This document shows positions 8,250 through 18,145 of a stretch of 64,000 bases of DNA, one piece after another. The DNA is from UBA868 sp016776875 (GTDB lineage Bacteria; Pseudomonadota; Gammaproteobacteria; Arenicellales; UBA868). The stretch spans positions 806,001-870,000 of the forward strand of contig CP179198.1 in the NCBI GenBank assembly GCA_051201585.1, read 5' to 3'. A program made the position numbers and the translations under genes. Under the pieces are notes generated by a model, which was given only the letters and a program-made list of their open reading frames with translations, did not search any database and was not told the DNA's origin. The stretch's first letter is position 1. Each line of letters starts with the position of its first letter.

Positions 8250-10922
8250 TTAGACGAGCGTTGGATTTGGTTTGTCGGGATCAATGTGATAGCGCTGGAT
8301 TGCATCATTCAGTGTCGTTTTCGGGAGAGCGTTTTCTTCGACCAGCGCGGTTAATGCCGCGAGCGCAATGTGTTTGCGATCGACTTCGAAGAAGTTTCGA
8401 AGTTGCTTACGTGTACCACTGCGACCATAGCCATCTGTGCCCAGAACAACATACCGACTGGGTACAAACTCACGGATTTGATCTGCATAGGCCCGATTGT
8501 AATCACTAGCCGCGATGACCGGCCCTTCGCATTCGCTAAGCTGATCAAATACAAATGATGTTTTTGAGGGATCATCCGGATGGAGCCGATTCCACCGTTG
8601 GATATCTCGACCCTGACGCGCGAGCTCGTTGTAACTGGTCACGCTCCAAACATCAGCCAGGACGCCAAAGTCAGCGTCCAGTAGTTTGGCTGCTGCGAGC
8701 GCTTCCTTGAGAATCGTGCCGCTACCCAACAATTGAGCGCGCGGCGTTGCTTTCCGGCTTTTCGGCGCTTTTGCGACTGGATACATGCCCTGCAGAATGC
8801 CTCGTTCAGTATTTTTTGGCAACTCAGGATGCGCGTAATTCTCATTCATTACGGTGACATAGAAAAACACATTTTCTTTTTCAGTCATCATCCGGCGAAT
8901 GCCATCATGGATGATGACGGCAAGCTCATAATTAAATGCGGGATCATAAGACACGCAATTTGGAATACTTCCAGCCATCAAAAGACTATGACCATCCTGG
9001 TGCTGTAGTCCCTCACCCGCCAGCGTTGTGCGGCCCGCTGTGCCGCCGATGAGAAACCCTCGAGCTTGCTGGTCACCCGCGGCCCATGCAAGATCTCCTA
9101 CGCGCTGCAGACCGAACATTGAGTAAAAAATATAAAAAGGGATCATTGGAACGCCGTGGTTACTATACGCCGTTGCCGCTGAAATCCACGAAGACATTGC
9201 GCCTGATTCTGTAATGCCTTCTTGAAGAACCTGTCCCTTTTTATCCTCACGGTAGTACATCAACTGATCGGCGTCCTCAGGAATATACAGTTGGCCATCA
9301 GGCGCGTAGATCCCAAGTTGACGAAACATACCTTCCATACCGAAGGTTCTTGATTCGTCTGGAACGATGGGTACCACGTAGCGGCCGACGTCCTTATCCC
9401 GGGTTAAGGCGGTCAAAATTCGAACGAACCCCATCGTCGTTGATACCTCTCGCTCACCGGTGCCTGAAAGTTGGGATTCAAAAATAGAAAGTGGGGGAGT
9501 GGGGTGGGCCGGGGCATCATTATGTCGCGCAGGCAAGCTGCCCCCGAGTGACTGCCGACGTGCTTTCAAATATTTAATTTCGGGGCTGTCGTCACCTGGA
9601 TGGTAGAACTCACAGGCGAGCACGGCATCATCGTCCAAAGGTATCCGAAATCGATCTCGAAAAGCCAAAAGTGATTCGTCTGCCATTTTCTTTTGACTGT
9701 GCGTAATGTTTTGCCCCTCGCCGGATTCGCCCATACCATAACCCTTCACTGTTTTTGCCAGGATCACCGTGGGCTGACCGGTGTGCGCTGCTGCAGCCGC
9801 GTAAGCGGAAAAGACCTTATGGGGGTCATGTCCGCCACGGTTGAGTCGCCAAATATCCTCATCGGTCATGTGTGCGACCATTTCAGCGAGTTCCGGATAT
9901 TTTCCAAAAAAGTGTTCTCTCACAAAGGCGCCATCTTTGCTCTTGAATGCCTGGTACTCGCCGTCAAGCGCTTCTTCCATTCTTTGCTTGAGGAGGTTTT
10001 TGGTATCCCGAGCCAGCAGGGGATCCCAATATGAGCCCCAGACCAATTTGATGACGTTCCAGCCGGCGCCGCGGAATTGACCTTCAAGTTCCTGAATAAT
10101 TTTACCGTTACCGCGTACCGGGCCATCGAGGCGCTGAAGGTTGCAGTTGATAACGAAAACTAAATTATCTAATTGTTCACGACCCGCCAGACCGAGTGCG
10201 CCGGTGGATTCTGGCTCATCCATCTCACCGTCACCCATGAAGGCCCAGACTTTTCGGTCGGATTGCGGAATGAATTCACGATTTTGAAGATAACGCATAA
10301 ATCGCGCTTGATAGATTGCCTGTATCGGGCCAAGCCCCATCGAAACGGTTGGAAACTGCCAGAAGTCTGGCATCAACCAGGGGTGCGGGTACGACGAAAG
10401 TCCGTTTCCTTCAACTTCCTGCCGAAAGCCTTCAAGTTGTTTTTCAGTTAATCGCCCCTCCAGATACGCGCGCGCGTAAATCCCGGGAGCAGAATGACCT
10501 TGAAAGAATACAAGGTCGGCGCCGTGCTCGGCGTCTGCGCCTCGCCAAAAGTGATTAAACCCGACATCGTAAAGCGTCGCGGCCGACGCAAAACTTGCGA
10601 TGTGCCCGCCGAGTTCACTGCTTTCGCGATTTGCCCTCATGACCATTGCCAACGCGTTCCATCGGACAAATGAGCGAATTTTCCATTCCAAGGAAGCGTC
10701 GCCCGGACTTCTTTGCTCGTGAGCAACCGGTATCGTATTCAGGTAAGCGGTTGTCGATCGATAGGGGATATAAGTGCCACTTCGTCGGGCTTGATCAATC
10801 AGCGTTTCTAGAATGAAATGCGCCCGTTCCTCGCCTTCCTCAGCGATTACAGCTCGCAGCGCATCTTGCCACTCACGCGTTTCCTGAGGGTCAAGATCTT
10901 CTTGGAGCGTTGAATCAACCAT
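8250..10922 (-). CDS. aceE: Pyruvate dehydrogenase E1, homodimeric type
   Basis: This is a homodimer-type thiamine-diphosphate E1 of about 890 residues. It includes the early segment EWKIRSFVRWNALAMVMRAN, the substrate-channel segment GGHIASFASAATLYDVGFNHFWR and the ThDP/Mg motif GDGEMDEPES through FVINCNLQRLDGPVRGNG. It decarboxylates pyruvate and acetylates lipoyl-E2. The frame opens at a TTG (10928). I use the ATG at 10922, giving MVDSTLQEDLDPQE. It heads the aceE-aceF-lpdA operon. A palindrome resembling a PdhR-type operator lies about 140 bases upstream. Confidence 0.96.
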   Translation of the reverse strand: MVDSTLQEDLDPQETREWQDALRAVIAEEGEERAHFILETLIDQARRSGTYIPYRSTTAYLNTIPVAHEQRSPGDASLEWKIRSFVRWNALAMVMRANRESSELGGHIASFASAATLYDVGFNHFWRGADAEHGADLVFFQGHSAPGIYARAYLEGRLTEKQLEGFRQEVEGNGLSSYPHPWLMPDFWQFPTVSMGLGPIQAIYQARFMRYLQNREFIPQSDRKVWAFMGDGEMDEPESTGALGLAGREQLDNLVFVINCNLQRLDGPVRGNGKIIQELEGQFRGAGWNVIKLVWGSYWDPLLARDTKNLLKQRMEEALDGEYQAFKSKDGAFVREHFFGKYPELAEMVAHMTDEDIWRLNRGGHDPHKVFSAYAAAAAHTGQPTVILAKTVKGYGMGESGEGQNITHSQKKMADESLLAFRDRFRIPLDDDAVLACEFYHPGDDSPEIKYLKARRQSLGGSLPARHNDAPAHPTPPLSIFESQLSGTGEREVSTTMGFVRILTALTRDKDVGRYVVPIVPDESRTFGMEGMFRQLGIYAPDGQLYIPEDADQLMYYREDKKGQVLQEGITESGAMSSWISAATAYSNHGVPMIPFYIFYSMFGLQRVGDLAWAAGDQQARGFLIGGTAGRTTLAGEGLQHQDGHSLLMAGSIPNCVSYDPAFNYELAVIIHDGIRRMMTEKENVFFYVTVMNENYAHPELPKNTERGILQGMYPVAKAPKSRKATPRAQLLGSGTILKEALAAAKLLDADFGVLADVWSVTSYNELARQGRDIQRWNRLHPDDPSKTSFVFDQLSECEGPVIAASDYNRAYADQIREFVPSRYVVLGTDGYGRSGTRKQLRNFFEVDRKHIALAALTALVEENALPKTTLNDAIQRYHIDPDKPNPTLV

Positions 10923-11060
10923 GATCAAGTCCGTTGTAAAGTGGGGTTAGGAGGAGGGCAAATCATGCTCTAGCTTCGCGGTGCTTGAGCGACCAAATAC
11001 CTACACTCCGACTATCACACTATCATAGCCAGACTCAGAGAAACGTAGAAATTGGTAAAA

Positions 11061-11071
11061 TGGTCAGACCA
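11061..11071. promoter_or_regulatory. Putative PdhR/GntR-type operator upstream of aceE
   Basis: The palindrome TGGTCAGACCA, with flanking bases AA and AG, fits the PdhR-type core TTGGTNNNACCAA with one mismatch. A further ATTGGT half-site sits about ten bases upstream. It lies between the end of uvrA and the start of aceE. PdhR is known to repress the pdh operon in enterobacteria through such sites. No pdhR gene is in the window, so the assignment rests on motif and location only. Confidence 0.45.
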
Positions 11072-11108
11072 AGAATGTCACTTTTTATAGTTTTTGCTCG
11101 GGCTTGTT

Positions 11109-13969
11109 TTACTTCCCCGATAGGGACAGTGAGTGCTCGAGAATCGGCTTGAGGAATTGACCGGTGTACGATTTGCTGATTTTGGCAACATCCTCTGGTG
11201 TTCCGGCGGCCACGAGCTCCCCGCCACGTTGTCCGCCCTCAGGGCCGAGATCAATAATCCAGTCCGCTGTTTTGATGACATCAAGGTTATGCTCGATCAC
11301 AAGGATGGTATTGCCTTGATCTCGTAGTCGATGCAAAACAACCAGTAATTGCTTGATATCGTGAAAGTGCAATCCGGTCGTGGGTTCATCCAGAATGTAC
11401 AACGTCCGTCCCGTTGCCCGTTTCGAGAGCTCTCTTGAGAAGCTTTATGCGTTGGGCTTCGCCCCCCGAGAGCGTGGTGGCACTTTGACCAAGGCGGATA
11501 TAACCGAGGCCAACATCCAGCAGCGTGTCGAGCTTTCGCTTGATGACGGGAATGGCATCAAAAAAAACGCAGGCATCTGCCACACTCATATCCAGCACTT
11601 CATGAATTGTTTTATCTTTATACCGAATATCAAGCGTTTCCCGGTTATACCGTTTCCCTTTGCAGGTATCACACGGAACATAGATATCCGGAAGAAAATG
11701 CATCTCAACTTTAATGAGCCCGTCGCCCTGACACGCCTCACATCGTCCGCCACGAACATTGAAAGAGAAGCGTCCCACCTTGTAACCTCTCGCTCGAGAC
11801 TCAGGTGTGCCTGCGAAAAGTTCTCGGATGGGGGTAAATAAGCCCGTATAAGTCGCCGGATTTGAGCGAGGTGTCCGTCCAATTGCACTCTGGTCAATAT
11901 CGATTACTTTGTCGAAGTGGTCGAGCCCATCAATGTGATCGTGCGCGGCGGCCTGATCACGACTGGCGTGTAGATGGGTCGCCATGGCGGGATATAGCGT
12001 GCCGTTGATCAAGGTTGATTTTCCAGAGCCGGATACACCGGTCACACAAGTCAACAGGCCAACGGGTATGTTGATGGAGACCTGCTTAAGATTATTGCCT
12101 TTCGCCGCGATGATTCGCAATTGCCGTTTCGGATCGGATTGCGTTCGCTTAGCCGGACTTTCAATCGTTTGCGCCCCGGAAAGATATTGTCCGGTTACCG
12201 ATTCAGTTGACTGTAAAAGATGTTCGACAGAACCTTGCGCTACGATTCGACCGCCGTTGATCCCGGCACCGGGACCAATATCAACCACATAGTCCGCACT
12301 TCGAATAGCCTCCTCATCATGCTCAACCACAACGACAGTATTGCCAAGGTCTCGAAGATGAAATAACGTATCGAGAAGGCGTTGATTATCCCTTTGATGC
12401 AGGCCAATTGATGGTTCGTCAAGGACGTACATCACGCCCACTAGGCCTGACCCAATTTGGGAGGCCAGCCGGATACGCTGCGCCTCACCCCCGGACAGTG
12501 TTTCTGCTGTGCGATCAAGGGTAAGATATTCAAGGCCGACATTAACAAGAAATCGCAATCGCTCGCCGATTTCTCGAATGATCCGCTCCCCGATTTTTCC
12601 TTGATGGCCCGGCAAGGCCAACCCTTCAAAAAAGGCAAGTGACGACTCGATTGGCATGGCCGTGAGATTATGGATGGGTAACTTTCCGATGAACACATTG
12701 CGCGATTCGGTTCGGAGGCGACTTCCTTCGCAACTTTCGCAGGGTTGAATGTTCAGATAGCGCGCCATTTCTTCTCTAACCGTATTGGAGTCTGATTCAC
12801 GATATCGACGTTCCATACTCGGCAGCACTCCCTCAAAGGTGTGAGATCGTTTTCGGGCCCTTCTGCCGTGTGATCGCAGGTAACTAAAATTAATTTTTTC
12901 AGTTCCGCTACCGTACAAAATAACCTGCTGGATTTCTTCGGGCAGATGCCGGAAGGGCTTTTCAATATCGAAACCATAGTGCTCCGACAGGCAATTGAGC
13001 ATTTGAAAGTAAAAAGCATTTCTGCGATCCCAGCCTGAGATCGCCCCGGCTGCAAGACTCAAGCTTTTCGTCATGAATGACAATTGCAGGATCAAAGAAC
13101 TGTCGGACACCGAGTCCATCACACCTGGAGCAAGCGCCAGCCGGGTTATTAAACGAGAAAAGTCGCGGCTCAAGTTCGCTTAAGTTATAACCACAGTGAG
13201 GACATGCATAGCGCGCTGAAAATAACATCTCGGCGCCGTCAACTTCCCCATCTTTTGGCAGGACCTGAACTAACGCGAGCCCGTCAGCAATGCCGAGCGC
13301 TGTTTCAAAAGATTCTGCAAGTCTTTGCGAAATGTCGGGTTTCACGATCACCCGATCGATAACCGCCTCGATCGTATGTTTTCGTTTTTTATCGAGGACG
13401 GGAGTCTCATCCAGTTCATAGATTTCGCCATCGATACGGGCTCGAATAAATCCTTGACTTAAAAGGCTGCGTAAAAGCTGTTGATACTCTCCCTTTCGAT
13501 CCTGAACGATTGGGGCCAGTAACAGTATCCTCGAACCCGCTTCAAGTGATAAAACTTGGTCAACCATTTCACTTACTGTGCTGGCAGCGAGTGTTACACC
13601 GTGATCGGGACAGCGGGGTTCACCTACCCGGGCGTATAGCAATCGGAGATAGTCATAAATTTCGGTAACGGTTCCGACCGTTGACCGCGGATTGTGAGAT
13701 GCAGCCTTCTGTTCGATACTGATCGCTGGCGACAGTCCTTCGATCAGATCAACATCTGGTTTTTCCATCAAAGATAAGAATTGTCTCGCGTAAGCGGATA
13801 GGGACTCGACGTACCGCCGTTGACCCTCCGCATAGATTGTGTCAAAAGCGAGGGACGACTTTCCCGAACCGGATAGCCCGGTGATAACAATCAACTTATC
13901 ACGGGGTAAGTCGACGTCGACGCCCTGTAGATTGTGAGTTCGGGCACCTCGGATTTTGATAGTTTGCAT
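11109..13969 (-). pseudogene. uvrA: UvrA excinuclease ATPase, reading frame broken twice
   Basis: Three overlapping frames (13969 to about 13065, about 13065 to 11440, about 11440 to 11109) together encode a complete UvrA of about 952 residues. Visible parts are Walker A GLSGSGKSS, zinc-finger cysteines (CPHCG/CSRCDG and CEACQGDG/CDTCKG), two ABC signatures (LSGGEAQRI) and second-half Walker A GVSGSGKST. UvrA recognises DNA damage in nucleotide excision repair. The first break, near 13062-13069, joins VIHDE to SLAAGAI. The second, near 11437-11444, joins QRIKL to SRELSKR. Each is cured by removing one base at an AAGCTT. Total length minus two bases is an exact codon multiple. I infer a functional gene with two sequence errors, although a real pseudogene cannot be excluded. 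Confidence 0.9.
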
Positions 13970-14121
13970 ATTGATTTGGGCTGGGAAAAAGCAAACTGGT
14001 AATATTACGTCTCTTACGCTGTCTCGTTCAAAGATTTTTCATTTTTTAAATTAGCCTGGATGAATTCTTTTTGGGCCGCTTGCTGCGTAAAAACCACTGA
14101 CACTCTGAGGAAGAAATAACT

Positions 14122-15516
14122 TTGAGATCTAATCGACTCACGACACCGATGAATGCGCTGGAGCGCAGGGCCGTGACGGCATTGGCGGGCGTATTCAGTC
14201 TTCGGATGTTTGGGTTGTTTTTAGTGTTGCCATTGATGGCGCTATACGCGAACGCTTTTGAGGGCGCAACGCCGCTGATGATCGGACTGGCATTAGGAAT
14301 CTATGGATTAACTCAGGCGATTTTTCAGATCCCATTTGGCATGTTGTCGGATCGGTGGGGACGCAAGCCTTTGATTATTTTTGGGCTATTAATCTTTACG
14401 GGCGGTAGTGTTGTGGCGGCGCTTGCGGAGAGCGTGGAAGGCATCATTATCGGTCGGGCTTTGCAGGGTAGTGGTGCAATAGCCGCAGTTGTTTTGGCGC
14501 TTGTAGCTGATTTAACTCGCGAACAGCAACGGACGAAAGCAATGGCGTTGCTCGGGATGAGTATCGGAGCCTCATTTTTGCTCGCACTCATGGCAAGCCC
14601 ATTCCTTGATCAGTGGATTGGGATGAGCGGTATATTTTGGTTAACCGCGGTACTTTCAATTCTTTCGATTGCGGTCGTCGGATTGTGTGTGCCGTCGCCC
14701 ATGCGAAATGCCGCTGACCCTGGACTACAAGCGACAAAGCGTTATTTTTTAGAGGTGCTACGGGAAACTCAATTGCTTCGCCTTGATTTTGGGATCTTTA
14801 TTCTGCATATGACGTTAACTGCGCTTTTTGTCGTCATTCCATTTTTGATAATAGAAGTGTTAGAAATCGGTCGAAACAGTCATTGGCGGGTCTACATACC
14901 GGTTTTGATCGCTTCGATTTTACTGATGGCGCCGTTACTTATTTTGGGGATGAGGCGACAACGCACGATCGATGTTCTGCGATTTGCAATTGCTGTTTTA
15001 AGTCTCGGGTTTCTGATCTTATTTGCCGGCAGGACGACGGTGAGCGGCATTGTTGTTGGCCTGGGTGTATTTTTTATTGGCTTTAATTTGCTTGAAGCGA
15101 TGCTGCCATCACTGTTAACCCGCATCGCACCGGGTTATGCAAAAGGAACCGCGTCCGGCATTTATAACACCTTTGAGTTTTTGGGGGTATTTATCGGCGG
15201 GGCGGTTGGGGGTTTGATGTTCGGGAGTTTTGGCGCCCCTGGTGTTTTTGTTTTCTGTCTGGCCTCAAGCTTATTGTGGCTTGCTTTCAGCGTTTCGGGC
15301 CCAAAACCGGAGCTTCGCGATAGTGTCACTGTTTATATTGATCCGAATCAGAGCGGCGGAGCGAATGCGATAGCGCGCGAGCTTGGTGGCCTCGCAGGTG
15401 TCGACAATGTAACCGTGCTGGCTGAAGAAAAGATTGCCTATATTCGGGTGGACGAGGAAAAATTTGAGCCCAAACAGCTTGAACGGATCGCTGGCGTCGC
15501 AAGTTCATCGCGTTGA
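14122..15516 (+). CDS. MFS exporter, YajR-like with C-terminal YAM domain
   Basis: The 464-residue protein has about twelve hydrophobic segments, the MFS loop motif GMLSDRWGRKP near residue 75 and the antiporter-like segment LALVADLTREQQR. About 65 hydrophilic residues follow the last helix (VTVYIDPNQSGGANAIARE onward). This matches the ferredoxin-like YAM domain found in E. coli YajR. Substrate is unknown. A TTG at 14122 with GAGGAAG upstream is the likely start, and ATG 14149 is the alternative. It diverges from uvrA. In Pseudomonas a similar MFS gene lies between uvrA and ssb, and here about 8 kb separates it from ssb. Confidence 0.85.
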   Translation: MRSNRLTTPMNALERRAVTALAGVFSLRMFGLFLVLPLMALYANAFEGATPLMIGLALGIYGLTQAIFQIPFGMLSDRWGRKPLIIFGLLIFTGGSVVAALAESVEGIIIGRALQGSGAIAAVVLALVADLTREQQRTKAMALLGMSIGASFLLALMASPFLDQWIGMSGIFWLTAVLSILSIAVVGLCVPSPMRNAADPGLQATKRYFLEVLRETQLLRLDFGIFILHMTLTALFVVIPFLIIEVLEIGRNSHWRVYIPVLIASILLMAPLLILGMRRQRTIDVLRFAIAVLSLGFLILFAGRTTVSGIVVGLGVFFIGFNLLEAMLPSLLTRIAPGYAKGTASGIYNTFEFLGVFIGGAVGGLMFGSFGAPGVFVFCLASSLLWLAFSVSGPKPELRDSVTVYIDPNQSGGANAIARELGGLAGVDNVTVLAEEKIAYIRVDEEKFEPKQLERIAGVASSSR

Positions 15517-15548
15517 TCACCAATACAGAGCGGATAATTCGAATTGCG

Positions 15549-16715
15549 CTACAACGTGTCGGCTAGTTTTTGAAAATCATTAATCAGTTGGATGTCCTGA
15601 GCGTCATTTACGGGCTGCGGTTGAGAAGACAGCTTCACGATGACAACCTGACGCGACGGGTTGGCATAAAGCCACTGCCCATGAATGCCAATTGCTAACA
15701 AGGCGCCGCCTGTCGCTTGTGTACGGTACCACTGGTTTCGATAATTACCGTCTGGCAAAAGCGCTGAAAATTCACCTTGTTGCCAGGCGCCTTGATTTCC
15801 CGCGTTGAGGGTATCGTGAATCCACCGGTGCGAGATTACATTTTCCGAGCGCTCTGAATCCACTTCAATTAAGGCTAGCCCAAGTCTGGCAAGATCGTGC
15901 GGGTGAGCGCATATCCCGCCTGCAGACCGTGCGGTTCCCTCAGCGTCGACAGTGACATAGGCATCATGAGCGCATCCCAGCGGTTGCCAAATGTGATCGC
16001 TGAGGAGACTCGCGTAGCGTTGACTCATGACGCGCTCGAGAACAAGACCAAGTAGATCAGAATTTGGCGACAGGTATCGAAACAGGGTGCCGTGGGTTTT
16101 TCCGTTGGATTTCAGCGCGAGTAGAAAAGGCGCAAGTCCTTTGAACGCCTTTGTTGAGGAAGTCGAAGGATTCCAGCCAGTCGCAGAGCGGTAGTCAGCA
16201 AACGTGCCCGATTGGTCAAGGTAATCTTCATTAAAATCAATTTCGGCCTGCATATCGAGTAGATGTTGAATTTTGCAATTGGCGTATCCGCTGCGATGAC
16301 TCTCGGGCAGATAGTCCTGGACCTGTTTTGTGGGATCAAGATATCCGAGGTCTTGAATTTTTCCAGCCAACATGCCGGTGATTGATTTGCTCACTGAAAA
16401 AACGATGTGAGGTTGATTGGATAAATAATATCCCGAGCGCCAATCACAAACTAAAACGCCATTTTTTATAATCAAGAAAGCATCGGTGTCACTCGCGCTT
16501 AACCAATGATCTAAGTCCGATTGGCCGACGATGCTCGCCAGGTCGTTTGGGTCCAACGGTTGGAACTTGAGGTCCCGAGGCTGACTCGACTTTCTGACGG
16601 CCTGGGTGCCGATAAATTCTCGTACGTTATGAAAAGAAAACTGGCTCTGCGGGCTTTCTCGCCAGTTGGCAAGCGATATCTCTTCTCTCGGGAGCGCGTG
16701 ATTAGCCTCAGTCAT
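15549..16715 (-). CDS. Serine hydrolase, beta-lactamase fold (NylB/EstB-like)
   Basis: The 388-residue protein has no signal peptide and carries the class C beta-lactamase/DD-peptidase catalytic motif SVSK (FSVSKSITGMLAG) near residue 135. It also has the second-motif region FRYLSPNSDLLGLVLER and the conserved segment AGGICAHPHDLARLGLALIE. This matches the 6-aminohexanoate-dimer hydrolase (NylB)/EstB branch that cleaves amides or esters. The true substrate is unknown. Its ATG lies in an 8-base overlap (ATGACTGA) with the end of the amidase gene, so the two are co-translated. A second hydrolase of the same family lies beyond the amidase. Confidence 0.82.
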   Translation of the reverse strand: MTEANHALPREEISLANWRESPQSQFSFHNVREFIGTQAVRKSSQPRDLKFQPLDPNDLASIVGQSDLDHWLSASDTDAFLIIKNGVLVCDWRSGYYLSNQPHIVFSVSKSITGMLAGKIQDLGYLDPTKQVQDYLPESHRSGYANCKIQHLLDMQAEIDFNEDYLDQSGTFADYRSATGWNPSTSSTKAFKGLAPFLLALKSNGKTHGTLFRYLSPNSDLLGLVLERVMSQRYASLLSDHIWQPLGCAHDAYVTVDAEGTARSAGGICAHPHDLARLGLALIEVDSERSENVISHRWIHDTLNAGNQGAWQQGEFSALLPDGNYRNQWYRTQATGGALLAIGIHGQWLYANPSRQVVIVKLSSQPQPVNDAQDIQLINDFQKLADTL

Positions 16716-18145
16716 TCTGAATATGAGGTCTCAGTCCCTTGCCTGCAAACCATGCGGGCGCAGCGGATTCGTATGCCATGCCGGCCTGAAAGACATCTTT
16801 ATCGGTATAGGTGCGCCCGACAATCTGAATACTGGTCGGGACGCCATTGCTGGCATGTCCTGTGGGTACCGTCAGGACCGGGCAACGACTTAAGGAGTTA
16901 AAGGGCGTTGTCATGACCCATCCCAGCGCTGGATTAACGTCTTTATTGTTGATACGAATCGAATCTCTTGAATGATCAAAGTCAGCACGAACGGCCGGCA
17001 GCGCGTTAGTCGGACAAAGAAGTACCCGGTATTTTTGTAAGATGGGTCCAAGTGTTGCATACATTTCATTTGCAACCTCCAGCGTGTGAAGAAATTCCGA
17101 GGCGGTTGATTTTTTTGACTGCTCAGCCCATTCCCGGACATATGTCGTCATATCATCAGCATGGTCGTCATAGAGTGTCGCCATATAGGCGCCAAAAATA
17201 TGGCTGAGATAGCTGAGTCCAGCATCCAAAGCTGAGTGATCCCAGCCGAGATCAACCTCATCCACTGTTGCGCCAAGTTCCCGAAATACTTGTACTGCTG
17301 CCAAGGTGTTGGCTCGTACTTCCGGATCGACTTCGAAAAAGCCAAGATCCATCGAGAAGGCAATTTTCCAGTCTTTAATCGGTGGATAGTCGGCCGGTAA
17401 TCGTAGCTTGGGTCGTAGGCTTGCGATATCTTGTGGATGCGGGCCACTTAATACATTTTGTAGAAGTACGGCATCACTCACCGAGCGAGCAAGGGGTCCG
17501 GTGTGGCAATAAAAATCCAGATTGAATGGCGAATCGTCAGAGTTCCTGCCATACGGTGGCTTATAGCCCACCAAGCCGCAGGTGCCGGCTGGAATGCGGA
17601 TAGAGCCGCCAATGTCCGAGCCGGTGGCGAGCGCGCTGGTGCCAGCAGCTTAGGGAGGCCGCTGACCCGCCGGAAGATCCGCCCGGAGTAAATTCAGGAT
17701 TCCAGGGATTGCGGGTTACCCCCCAGAGTCGAGAGTTCGTATAGGCAGCTGATGAGAATTCAGGCGTTGCGGTTCTTGCATGCACGATCCCGCCGGCTCG
17801 CATAATCCGCTCGTTGCCAACCGAGGTTCTGTCTGCGACGAAATCTTTCATGATCAATGAGCCGCTTGATGTTGGCTTGCCTTTAATAAAATTCTCATCT
17901 TTGATTCCAATCGGGAGACCCTCAAGCGGGCGCGTGCGTTTTCCTGTCGCGTATTTATGTTCAGCGGTTTTTGCTTTCTCCCTTGCCTCGTCAAAATGGC
18001 GGAATGTCAATGCGTTAATCTGTGGTTCAACCTCGCCAGCTCGCTTAATCAATTCGTCCAGTAGCTCAACAGGCGAGAGCGTCTTTGCTTTAAACCGCTT
18101 GATTGCGTCGGTTGCCGCCAGGTAACAAAGATCTAAATCAGTCAT
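16708..18145 (-). pseudogene. Amidase (amidase-signature family), frame broken once
   Basis: Two frames (18145 to about 17650, then to 16708) join into one 478-residue amidase. The N-terminal part has the catalytic lysine in LPIGIKDENF and the glycine/serine loop GGSSGGSAAS. After the break come the acyl-serine segment ATGSDIGGSIRIPAGTCG and the substrate domain. Removing one A at TAAGCTGC (near 17650) gives AASLAAGTSALATGSDIGG, the family consensus. Length minus one base is a codon multiple. The enzyme should hydrolyse a carboxamide. Flanked on both sides by NylB-like hydrolases, it recalls NylA, but similarity at that level is unproven. The break is probably a sequence error. Confidence 0.87.

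Noticed and set aside
13970..14121. LexA-type SOS box between uvrA and the MFS gene
   Set aside because: I find no CTGT-N8-ACAG or related palindrome. CTGTCTCG near 14020 lacks a matching half.
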